Shown here in pieces: positions 1 through 7,120 of a stretch of DNA of 33,847 nucleotides. Made by a program: the position numbers and the translations under genes. Numbering within the stretch: position 1 is the stretch's first letter; each line of letters begins with the position of its first letter. Source of the DNA: Dehalococcoidia bacterium (lineage in GTDB: Bacteria; Chloroflexota; Dehalococcoidia; Dehalococcoidales; Fen-1064); assembly GCA_011171075.1 (NCBI GenBank), contig DUFD01000026.1, positions 1 through 33,847 of the forward strand, given 5' to 3'. Under the pieces are notes generated by a model, which made no database searches, was not told the DNA's origin, and was given only the letters and a program-made list of their open reading frames with translations.

Positions 1-369
1 ATCCCGGTAGCCCTTTGCTGCTACCTGTTGTTCCAGGTGCCGTTACCGCCGGTGCTGACGGCCACCTTCCTGATGGTGCTGCTGTGCAAGTTCCTGACAC
101 GGCCTGTTCCCGGCAGGGGGCTGGCCATACCCATGTTTATCCCGCCGGTATTTGCTGCCCTTTTTGCGATACTGTTCACCAGAGAATATGCTGCACCCTG
201 CGCCTATATATCCGGGGTATTGGGGACGCTGATTGGTGGCGACCTCCTGAATCTCGGGAAGGCCAGAAGGATGGGTGCCGGCATTGTTTCAATCGGAGGG
301 GCCGGTGTTTTCGACGGGATATTTCTGGTCGGGGTGGTCTCGGTGATACTCACTGCCTTTTTCGGTTAG
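1..369 (+). CDS. DUF1614 family membrane protein (5' end outside window)
   Basis: The reading frame is open from base 1 and stops at TAG 367-369, so the start lies upstream of the window. The visible 122 residues are hydrophobic, with about three membrane segments. They carry the glycine-rich block I recognise from DUF1614 proteins: AYISGVLGTLIGGDLLNLGK followed by GAGIVSIGGAGVFDGIFL. The family's function is unknown; members are polytopic inner-membrane proteins. The TTG at 28 that could open a shorter ORF is not needed, because coding continues upstream. It runs convergently with the acyl-CoA dehydrogenase gene and is followed by a hairpin. Confidence 0.8.
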   Translation: MPVALCCYLLFQVPLPPVLTATFLMVLLCKFLTRPVPGRGLAIPMFIPPVFAALFAILFTREYAAPCAYISGVLGTLIGGDLLNLGKARRMGAGIVSIGGAGVFDGIFLVGVVSVILTAFFG

Positions 370-397
370 TGTAATACCAGTTAGTGCAAGAACAAAT

Positions 398-431
398 AGG
401 GGTCAGCACAGGCACGCCTGTGCTGACCCCT
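398..431. terminator. Perfect 15-bp hairpin between convergent genes
   Basis: Arms 398-412 and 417-431 are exactly complementary around a 4-nt loop (CACG). The element sits 29 nt after the DUF1614 stop and 37 nt before the end of the opposing acyl-CoA dehydrogenase gene. There is no long T run on either side, so it is either a bidirectional terminator/mRNA stabiliser or a REP-like palindrome. The convergent setting favours the first. Confidence 0.55.
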
Positions 432-467
432 TAGGAACGCTTAATAAAACCACCCTCTTATCGATTA

Positions 468-1604
468 TTAATCGATGGACTGCGCCAGTAGTTCCCGGTG
501 GTAGTAGCTGTCGCCAAAGGCGGTATCCGATGACCTGGCCCTCTTGAAATAAAGGTGCATGTCATGGTCCCAGGTGAAGCCGATACCCCCGTGAATCTGT
601 ACACCGTGGTCACAGACCATCTTGTAAGTATCGCCACAATAGCTCTTGGCCATGGAAACAGACATTTGCGCATCTGGAATATCGTCTTTAATGGTTTCAG
701 CTGCCCACTCGGTGAGCGACCTGGCGTACTCAAGATCGCTGTACATATCAGCACACTTGTGCTTGATAACCTGGAAGCTACCGATGGGCACACCGAAGGC
801 AATCCTTTCCTTGGCGTAGTTTACCGTGGTCTCGAGTACCCACTCGCCTCCACCGACCATCTCGGCACAGAGTGCCGCCGTTGCTTTCGTCGCCGCTTCT
901 TTCAGTACAGACCATCCTTCGTGCAGTTCGCCGATGATATTGCTGGCCGGTACTGCTACATGGTTGAACATGACCTCGAATTGCGGTCTGGTCTGGTCCA
1001 TGGTTTGCAGCGGGGAGACATATGTTCCCCACTCCGTCATATCTACGAGGAAGAGTGTGATGCCATCTCCAGGTTCTGTGGCACGCCTGGTGCGTGCCGC
1101 CACCAGTATGTAATCAACGCCCTTGGCATTGTTGACGAATAGCTTGGTGCCGTTGATTATATAATCATTGCCTCTTTGCGTGGCCTTGAGTTGGACACCG
1201 TCCGGCCAAAAATCGCCATCCTCCTCAAGCACGGCGAGGGTGCATACCATGTCACCGCTGGCTATCTTGGGAAGGTACTCTTTCTTCTGCTCTTCTGTCC
1301 CGGCAGTCAGAATCGGCATACCTACCAGGAGAACGGTCTGGAGGAAGGGACCGGGCAGCAGGGCTCTCCCCATCTCCTCACAGAGAATGGTCAGGTCCCT
1401 GAAGTTCATTCCAGAGCCGCCGTATTCCTCGGGGAATACCAGTCCGAGCCAGCCGACATCAGCCATCTTCTTCCACAGGTCCCGGGAGAAGCCCACCTCA
1501 TCTTCCATCATCTCCCTGACGTGTGTCTTGGGGCATTCATTTTCCAGAAAATCCCTTGCCATTGTCTTGAGCATTTCCTGCTCTTCGCTAAGGCTGAATT
1601 CCAT
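468..1604 (-). CDS. Acyl-CoA dehydrogenase, second subunit of a pair
   Basis: A 378-residue flavoprotein of the acyl-CoA dehydrogenase family, which oxidises an acyl-CoA to the 2-enoyl-CoA with FAD and passes electrons to ETF. The three-part fold is visible: an N-terminal helical domain (LSEEQEML, FPEEYGGSGM), a middle beta domain (near 120-230) and a C-terminal helical domain with RIAFGVPIGSFQVIKHKCAD and QIHGGIGFTWDHD. It lacks the usual EGTSEI-type C-terminus, as in the shorter subunit of paired dehydrogenases. ATG 1604 has AGGAG about 9 nt upstream. It lies 59 nt downstream of another dehydrogenase gene on the same strand, so the two probably form one operon and perhaps one hetero-oligomer. 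The substrate is unknown. Confidence 0.85.
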   Translation of the reverse strand: MEFSLSEEQEMLKTMARDFLENECPKTHVREMMEDEVGFSRDLWKKMADVGWLGLVFPEEYGGSGMNFRDLTILCEEMGRALLPGPFLQTVLLVGMPILTAGTEEQKKEYLPKIASGDMVCTLAVLEEDGDFWPDGVQLKATQRGNDYIINGTKLFVNNAKGVDYILVAARTRRATEPGDGITLFLVDMTEWGTYVSPLQTMDQTRPQFEVMFNHVAVPASNIIGELHEGWSVLKEAATKATAALCAEMVGGGEWVLETTVNYAKERIAFGVPIGSFQVIKHKCADMYSDLEYARSLTEWAAETIKDDIPDAQMSVSMAKSYCGDTYKMVCDHGVQIHGGIGFTWDHDMHLYFKRARSSDTAFGDSYYHRELLAQSID

Positions 1605-1663
1605 CTTCTTGTGCTCCTTTTCTTAATCGGAACAAGTGTTTTTCAGGTAGAGCCGTTCTCACG

Positions 1664-2878
1664 TTACCGCGGCAGGCCCAGTATCCTTTCCGCGATGATA
1701 TTGCGATTTATCTCGGAGGTGCCCATCTCGATGGTAGCACCGCGTGCCCTGAGCATGTTATAGACATGGTCACCTTCGTCTACGGCGCGGGTCGAACCCC
1801 TGACCATTTGTGAGTAAGCACCGAGTATCTCGCACGTCAGGTCACCACGACGTTGTCTCATCTCGGCCTGGAAATTCTTGAGCAGGGAGGCCTCGTTTCC
1901 GATGGGCGTACCCTTCATCATCCTGGCTGCAAGGCGAGCCCCGCTCCACCTCATTGCCTCAAGCTCAATGGCTGTCTGCATTATCCTCTGCCTGAAAGCT
2001 GACTCCTCCCAGACTGATTTGCCGTATCGTTTGGTGTTTCGTGCCAGCTCGACCAGGGAGTTTGCACTGAGCAAGTCCGATGTGCCCAGGCCACCCATCG
2101 CAGCTGCCCCACCTGTAAATCCCGTGCCACCGAAGCTTCGCTCTGCGGTGAGAGCTGTCATGGCTACATACCATCCTCTGCCCTGCTCGTCCATCATGTT
2201 CTCGTGGGGGACACGCATGTCATCGAAGAACATCTCGCCGAACTCGGCTTCACCGGACATCTGTCGCAGCGGCCTGCGGCTGAAACCCGGGGTAGTTGTA
2301 TCAAAGAGGAAGTAGCTCAGGTTGCGGTGTCTGGGGGCATCTGGTTCGGTTTTTGCCACGAGCAAGCCCCAGTCGGCGAATTCCCACATACTTGTCCAGA
2401 CCTTCTGTCCGTTGACCACCCACTCGTCGCCATCCCTCACCGCCGTAGTCTGGACGTTTGCCAGGTCTGAACCGGCGTCAGGTTCAGAGAATCCCTCGCA
2501 CCAGCTTTCCTCGCCACTGAGGATTTTGGGAATGAAGCGTTTCTTCTGCCATTCCTCACCGTGAACTAGGATGGCCGGGGCGGCTACCAGCAGACCGAGA
2601 GAAAGCGGGCCCCCTGGTGTGCCGGTACGTGCCATCTCCTCATAGATAACGGCAATCTCTTCCCGTGGGCGTTCTATCCCGCCATATTCCTTGGGATAGT
2701 TGAACCCTGTATAACCGGCGTCATACATTTTTTTGGTCCATTCCTTACCCAGTTCGTGCGACTCCCGGCTGTATCGCTGAGGTGGCACGTACTCAGGTGT
2801 TCCCCACCCCTTCGGTAGATTCGCCCTCAGCCAGTCACGCACCTCACGCCTGAGGGCTTCCAGGTTCTGCGAAGTCAT
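1664..2878 (-). CDS. Acyl-CoA dehydrogenase, first subunit of a pair
   Basis: A 404-residue acyl-CoA dehydrogenase with all three domains. The N-terminus resembles the larger FadE type (VRDWLRANLPKGWG, YPKEYGG). The FAD/substrate motif region reads WCEGFSEPDAGSDLANVQT, and the C-terminus is EMGTSEINRNIIAERILGLPR-like, ending at the stop. The usual glycine before GTSEI is Met here. ATG 2878 follows GGAGG by 6 nt. A promoter-like TTGACA/TAAACT pair lies about 140 nt upstream. With the gene at 468-1604 it makes a two-gene operon like the heteromeric dehydrogenases used for unusual acyl-CoAs (for example steroid side chains in actinobacteria). That comparison is by architecture only; the substrate cannot be read from sequence. 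Confidence 0.88.
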   Translation of the reverse strand: MTSQNLEALRREVRDWLRANLPKGWGTPEYVPPQRYSRESHELGKEWTKKMYDAGYTGFNYPKEYGGIERPREEIAVIYEEMARTGTPGGPLSLGLLVAAPAILVHGEEWQKKRFIPKILSGEESWCEGFSEPDAGSDLANVQTTAVRDGDEWVVNGQKVWTSMWEFADWGLLVAKTEPDAPRHRNLSYFLFDTTTPGFSRRPLRQMSGEAEFGEMFFDDMRVPHENMMDEQGRGWYVAMTALTAERSFGGTGFTGGAAAMGGLGTSDLLSANSLVELARNTKRYGKSVWEESAFRQRIMQTAIELEAMRWSGARLAARMMKGTPIGNEASLLKNFQAEMRQRRGDLTCEILGAYSQMVRGSTRAVDEGDHVYNMLRARGATIEMGTSEINRNIIAERILGLPR

Positions 2879-3296
2879 GTCATTCCTCCTTTCATTGAGT
2901 CATGTTGAATAGTCCAATTCACAGGTGAACGCGTTTATAGGAACTCATTTTCTGCCCGGGTAAATCGACTGATGCTTTGGACACTTCTGATTGTCCTGCT
3001 ACATTCGCCCTAAAAAGTTTACGCGCGCCACCAGATAATGTCAAGAAACGCCGGATGGTGAGTCTTTTTCAGAATTGTATTAGCAGGGGAGACACCGAAT
3101 TATCCTGAAAACGTTATAGAGTATGTACATTTTTTAAAAATGACTAAAGTACTACTCACCATGGAGACTAACGCGTCATTGCTACCGCTTAATTGAGCAG
3201 TGACAATGGAATATAGGGTACTAATTCAAATTGATTGGTTACAGGTTCTCAAAATAGTCTTGGGGGCGGTAATCAGGCGTCCGAAGGAGCACAACC
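2879..3296. other. Intergenic region between divergent genes
   Basis: This 418-nt stretch separates the dehydrogenase operon (minus) from the first lipoprotein gene (plus). It holds the minus-strand promoter at 3016-3044 and an AT palindrome near 3128-3142 (CATTTTT-T-AAAAATG). I found no convincing plus-strand -35/-10 pair. The lipoprotein's own site (GGAG near 3286) sits just before 3297. I see no coding potential or RNA gene. Confidence 0.5.
3016..3044 (-). promoter_or_regulatory. Predicted sigma70 promoter of the acyl-CoA dehydrogenase pair
   Basis: On the minus strand TTGACA (3039-3044) and TAAACT (3016-3021) are separated by 17 nt. Transcription would start near 3009, giving a leader of about 130 nt before ATG 2878. 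The leader contains CCCGGGTAAATC (2955-2966), a sequence that recurs in other intergenic regions of this window. Confidence 0.5.
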
Positions 3297-4172
3297 ATGC
3301 TGAAGAGAATGACATTCATGCTGCTAACGCTGCTATTGGCCGGTTCGCTGGCTGCATGTACAGTTGGTGGTGTGGTGGACCCATCATTGCCCTCGGCCCA
3401 GGAAATCATCAATGCTGTATTCGAATCAATGTCTGATATGAAGACATACCAGTTCCAGAGCGACATGCTGATGAGCGCCGCCGGTGAGGCCGGTCATGAG
3501 TCCTTTGAAATGAATATGGACATGACTTTCGCCGGAGCCGTGGATATCGAGAATAGACAAATGGGTGCGGATATATTGATGTGGATGGAGGTACCGGGCG
3601 AGGGTAACATGGATATGGGGATGGCGATGTATGTCGTCGACGGTATGGCGTATACAAAGGTTGACTTCTTCGGAGAAGATATGTGGATGAAGTCGGCGGT
3701 AACAGATGAGGTTTGGTGTGAAATGAGCCAGACGGTGGACATGGTTGAGTCATACGTCGGGCTCCTCGAGGTGGCACAGGTGAGGGTTACGGGCATCGAG
3801 GACGTTGGCGGTGTGGACTGCTACGTGCTCGAGGTCACCCCTGATATGGACCAACTCTGGCAGCTGGCCATGCAGCAGGTAGAAACGACCGATATGGGAA
3901 TATCGATTCCCGCTGAGGGTCTTCTCAGCGAGATGTTTCGCGATTTCTCTGTGAAGCAGTGGGTTTCAACAGAGACGTTTTACGTACACAGGATAGTGAT
4001 AGAAATGTCTATGGAAATGACCCCTGATGCCATGGGTCTGCCGGACGAATATGGGACACTTAGTATGGATATCTCAATGTATATGTTGGTTCATGACTAT
4101 AACCAGCCGGTTTCTATCACATTGCCCGCCGGGGCTGCATCCGCAATTGATGCAGACACCGGGTGGTGGTGA
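3297..4172 (+). CDS. Methionine-rich exported lipoprotein, unknown function
   Basis: A 291-residue predicted lipoprotein. Residues 1-20 form a signal peptide ending in lipobox LAAC, with Cys21 as the lipidation site. About 33 of 291 residues are Met (roughly 11%), many in alternating patterns such as MDMGMAM and MSMEMT that suit beta strands. The repeated strand pattern and overall plan (lipobox, KTYQFQSD, VDGMAYTKVD, VDCYVLEV) recall LolA/LppX-like or DUF6612-like lipoproteins that hold a hydrophobic ligand in a half barrel. That assignment is by pattern only. ATG 3297 has GGAG about 8 nt upstream. Another lipoprotein follows after 84 nt. A short hairpin (4177-4193) and the palindrome GTGGTACCAC (4195-4204) lie between them. 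Confidence 0.75.
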   Translation: MLKRMTFMLLTLLLAGSLAACTVGGVVDPSLPSAQEIINAVFESMSDMKTYQFQSDMLMSAAGEAGHESFEMNMDMTFAGAVDIENRQMGADILMWMEVPGEGNMDMGMAMYVVDGMAYTKVDFFGEDMWMKSAVTDEVWCEMSQTVDMVESYVGLLEVAQVRVTGIEDVGGVDCYVLEVTPDMDQLWQLAMQQVETTDMGISIPAEGLLSEMFRDFSVKQWVSTETFYVHRIVIEMSMEMTPDAMGLPDEYGTLSMDISMYMLVHDYNQPVSITLPAGAASAIDADTGWW

Positions 4173-4256
4173 CTATCCGTCCTTCCATGACGGGGTGGTA
4201 CCACTGTGCTATCATAGCCACGGCGGTTCACAATAGGGCAGAGAAATCGGAGGAAC

Positions 4257-5315
4257 GTGTTCAGACAGGCTATAGTCTCTCTAATTTGCGTTTCCCTGGC
4301 AATATCGTCAGTCATGTTGCTGACAGGTTGCAGTTGTATCAGTGACGTCCAGGAATTGGCGTCCGAGCTTTTTAGCGGTACCTCCGAGGAAGTGGAAGGC
4401 TCAGACGGCAAGTATATCATCTACCATAATATACAGCCGCGTCATCTCAAGTCTCCGTCGGGTGAGTCCGCACGACTTGTCAATAATGATGAAGCCAGTC
4501 CTCCAACATGGCAGGAACTGATGGCCTTCCTTGAGGCGGACGCCACGGACCAGAATCCGTATAACATTGACTCGTTTGCCTGTGTTGCCTTTGCCGAAGA
4601 GCTCCACAACAATGCCGAGGCGGCTGGTATCGAGGCGGCTTTTGTTGGTGTCCAGTTTGAGGGCAGGGAAGTAGGACACGCCCTGAATGCTTTTCACACC
4701 ACTGACCGCGGACTGGTATTCATTGACTGCACTTCTCCTATTCAGTCGGATATGCCTTATGTTCCCATGCTCGGATTAGATGATGGCGAAGTCGGTGATG
4801 GTGAGGTGGTCGGCGCCGACAAGGTAGCCTACGTTGAGCTTGGCAAAGAATATGGGGTGATAAGCGTCGAGGTGGCCACGTCTCCTGAATACAGCTTCTA
4901 CCTGGCCTATCTGGCTGAGAGAGAGCAGTACGGACTTGATGTGGAAGAATTTAACCAGGACCTCGAGGCCTATAATCAAAGGGTGGACGCCTTCAACCAG
5001 GAGGTGGAAGCCTATAATCAGGCATTAGAGGCCTACGAGCAGGAGGTCGAGGCGTACAATCGTGCTCTCGGAGGCAGAACGGTGCTGCCAGAACCAGAAT
5101 ACTCCCAGTTTGAGGAATGGTCTGAAGAACTTGAAGAGACCCTTGCCGCACTCACGGAGGCCAAGGCAGAGATAAAGATAGAGCAGCTTGTGCTGATGTC
5201 TCTGCTGGCCGAACTCCAGGAACGGCAACTGGAGATAGAGGCAGCTTCTGGAGGGATTGGGGATGTCAACTGGCTGCCGCTGGGGGTCGTCGTCAGCATT
5301 GAGGTCTACTATTAA
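4257..5315 (+). CDS. Lipoprotein with transglutaminase-like triad and coiled-coil tail
   Basis: A 352-residue protein. The GTG start at 4257 is chosen because it gives a full signal peptide with lipobox LLTGC (Cys25) and has GGAGG at 4249-4253, although the 3-nt spacing is short. ATG 4314 would cut into the signal. Residues 100-160 look like a transglutaminase/papain-like fold: Cys109 in FACVAFAEEL, His141 in GHALNAF and Asp157 in FIDCT are correctly ordered and spaced for a Cys-His-Asp triad. Residues 229-271 are six near-perfect heptads (VEAYNQA type), followed by a second coiled coil near 285-335. It probably acts outside the membrane on peptides or polysaccharide. Whether it is catalytic is inference; it could be a structural cysteine-fold protein. 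Confidence 0.72.
   Translation: MFRQAIVSLICVSLAISSVMLLTGCSCISDVQELASELFSGTSEEVEGSDGKYIIYHNIQPRHLKSPSGESARLVNNDEASPPTWQELMAFLEADATDQNPYNIDSFACVAFAEELHNNAEAAGIEAAFVGVQFEGREVGHALNAFHTTDRGLVFIDCTSPIQSDMPYVPMLGLDDGEVGDGEVVGADKVAYVELGKEYGVISVEVATSPEYSFYLAYLAEREQYGLDVEEFNQDLEAYNQRVDAFNQEVEAYNQALEAYEQEVEAYNRALGGRTVLPEPEYSQFEEWSEELEETLAALTEAKAEIKIEQLVLMSLLAELQERQLEIEAASGGIGDVNWLPLGVVVSIEVYY
4941..5066 (+). repeat. Six imperfect 21-bp tandem repeats encoding heptads
   Basis: Inside the lipoprotein gene, six consecutive 21-nt units encode VEEFNQD, LEAYNQR, VDAFNQE, VEAYNQA, LEAYEQE and VEAYNRA. Hydrophobic residues at the first and fourth positions of each unit give an uninterrupted coiled coil (residues 229-270). 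Codons differ between units, so the array is old or under protein-level selection rather than a recent duplication. Confidence 0.85.
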
Positions 5316-5340
5316 GGCCTGAGGGCTGACGTAACCCGTA

Positions 5341-5988
5341 TTATTGCTTGTCCCGGCGGAGGAGTTCAGCAAACAGGTTGCCTGTGCTGCCCGCTTTAAC
5401 CAGTGCGGCTTTAGCTGTGGGCAGGAAGGCGAACACCAGTATTAATATCAGGATGATACCATAGCCGGTGTACCGCCAGTCCTCAAGTAGCAACCAGGCA
5501 GATATCGGCACCGAGACCATACTGATATATACCGACAAAATGAGGTTGCGTGTGATCGCCCAGAGCAGCAAGAGCAGGGCGCAGAAGATACCCAGTTCCT
5601 GGGGCATCAGGATTATCAGTGTGCCAATGGTAACCGCCAGGCCGTTCCCCCCGACAAATCTGAGGTAGACAGGCCATATATGGCCGACCACGGCGGCCAG
5701 TCCGGCCAGTACCAGATAGAGGTTTAGTTCGAATAGGGGGATGTCCACTATTGCGTGGGCAATGGCGACGGCCGCTGCACCTTTGCTGACGTCGACAATG
5801 CCGACGGTGATGCCTGCTGCCGGCCCGACCTGCCCGAAGACGTTGTTGGCGCCGACATTGCCACTACCGAGCTGCCGGATATCCTGCCCGATGGCCATCC
5901 GGGTAACGACGTAGCCGGTGGGGAAAGCGCCGACCAGGTAGGCAGCGACTATGGCGATTATCCCGCTGACCAGCTCGTTGACTATCAT
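5341..5988 (-). CDS. plsY: Acyl-phosphate:glycerol-3-phosphate acyltransferase PlsY
   Basis: A 215-residue membrane enzyme that moves an acyl group from acyl-phosphate to glycerol-3-phosphate, the first step of phospholipid synthesis. The three PlsY motifs are present: LGSGNVGANNVFGQVG, VDVSKGAAAVAIA and VGHIWPVYLRFVGGNG. The third motif usually reads GGKG or GGRG; here the position is Asn. Several membrane helices and a basic C-terminus fit the family's roughly 200 residues. The start is ATG 5988 (GGAGAG just upstream). An in-frame ATG at 6189 would add 67 non-homologous residues overlapping the divergent gene and was rejected. It converges with the lipoprotein gene, with 25 nt between stops. 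Confidence 0.9.
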   Translation of the reverse strand: MIVNELVSGIIAIVAAYLVGAFPTGYVVTRMAIGQDIRQLGSGNVGANNVFGQVGPAAGITVGIVDVSKGAAAVAIAHAIVDIPLFELNLYLVLAGLAAVVGHIWPVYLRFVGGNGLAVTIGTLIILMPQELGIFCALLLLLWAITRNLILSVYISMVSVPISAWLLLEDWRYTGYGIILILILVFAFLPTAKAALVKAGSTGNLFAELLRRDKQ

Positions 5989-6108
5989 TGCTCTCCAGCC
6001 TGAATATAGTTGAGGAATATTCTGATATAATCTTTCTGAAAAATCAAGGGTGCCTTTGAGCGCGGGTGATATAATGTGCATACAGGTGAGGCAAAACGGA
6101 GGTAGAGG

Positions 6109-6474
6109 ATTATTAACAGCAAATACAGGTATCACCATATTGGTATTCCGACTAACAAAAAAGTGGCAGGCGAGATTCACCTGAAACACCTCAAGCTATA
6201 CGCCACCGACCACGAATCAAATCCGTTTGGCATACAGTGGATGCGGTACGAAAAGGGCTGCGATATTCCGGAACTGGTACAGAAGGTTGCACACGTGGCT
6301 TTCGAGGTCGATGACCTCTATGAGGCGATAAAGGGGAAAAAGGTAATCACTCCACCCAACTCGCCCTCGCCGGGCGTCCTGGTGGCGATGATAGAAGAGG
6401 CGGGGGCACCGTGGAGCTATTGCAATATACGGACAGTGACGATAGACAAGACTGAGAACGAACCAGGTTACTAG
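6109..6474 (+). pseudogene. VOC-fold (glyoxalase-like) gene with ATT start and C-terminal frameshift
   Basis: The protein resembles small vicinal-oxygen-chelate enzymes: it opens YRYHHIGIPT and continues LKLYATDHES, HVAFEVDDLYEAIKGK and LVAMIEEAGAP. Homology starts before the first ATG/GTG option (GTG 6163), and a stop at 6103-6105 closes the frame. The only sites that fit GGAGGT (6098-6103) are ATT codons at 6109 and 6112. After GAP the frame reads WSYCNIR and ends at 6474, but from GTG 6411 the next frame reads VELLQYTDSDDRQD and stops at 6453-6455, which is the normal VOC ending. One base, probably a G, appears missing near 6410. The shift removes the Glu that normally serves as the last metal ligand. 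This is either a decaying gene or a sequence error. Confidence 0.65.
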
Positions 6475-6513
6475 TCGGCGATATAAAAGCATAGTTATAG
6501 AATAGTTGTAGAA

Positions 6514-7080
6514 ATGAATCTTGTGAAAAAGACCTTTCTACCATTGGCTGTTATTATACTCGTATCTAGTATCGCCTTGATGGCTTGTGGTGGTGAAGAG
6601 GAGGCGGGTTTTAATAATAGCTCTGCTGACAATGGAGCCGAGCCGGGTTTCGGCATCTATCTGGTGGACAGCGGGGAGCTGGTATTATCTGAGTATCACA
6701 TAAAGGCTTATCGAAGAGGCGTTCAGTTCTACGATGATGTTGATACTCACGTTATAGAACTGAATGAAGAAGGAATCGAAAAGTGGAACTCATATATGAC
6801 CTATGAGTCAATCCCCAAGCTTGCAGATTCGCTGTATTCCAGAGACTTCATACTCAAAATCGAGGGGGAGGAGATATACGGCGGTAAATTTTATTCTATG
6901 GTGTCTTCAATGAGTTACGGGGGAGTCGTGATTCTGGATGCTCTGGTCGAGCTCGACAACGACCATAATTATATCAGGATTGATTATGGCTATCCGACGC
7001 CGGGTTTTGCTACAGGAGAAGACCCAAGGAATAGCCCGGAGGTAATCGACTATCTAGAGAGACGGAGCTTGCTAGAATAA
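6514..7080 (+). CDS. Predicted lipoprotein, unknown function
   Basis: A 188-residue protein with a clear lipoprotein signal: KK at residues 5-6, a hydrophobic stretch, then lipobox LMAC with Cys25, followed by an acidic, low-complexity linker (GGEEEAGFNNSSADNG). The mature part (from about residue 45) has alternating beta/alpha patterns such as GIYLVDSGELVLSEYHIKAY and VIELNEEGIEKW, but I recognise no family. The ATG at 6514 has only a weak ribosome site, and it follows the damaged VOC gene by 39 nt. It is convergent with the ThiF-like gene, with 40 nt between stops. Confidence 0.7.
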   Translation: MNLVKKTFLPLAVIILVSSIALMACGGEEEAGFNNSSADNGAEPGFGIYLVDSGELVLSEYHIKAYRRGVQFYDDVDTHVIELNEEGIEKWNSYMTYESIPKLADSLYSRDFILKIEGEEIYGGKFYSMVSSMSYGGVVILDALVELDNDHNYIRIDYGYPTPGFATGEDPRNSPEVIDYLERRSLLE

Positions 7081-7120
7081 TTGGTGCTTCCTTGTATAAG
7101 CTCTGTCTTAACCCTACCCC

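Noticed and set aside
555-1142. 195-residue plus-strand ORF
   Set aside because: Antisense shadow of the acyl-CoA dehydrogenase gene.
5989-6189. 67-residue N-terminal extension of PlsY
   Set aside because: It does not resemble PlsY, overlaps the divergent VOC gene, and ATG 5988 has its own ribosome site.
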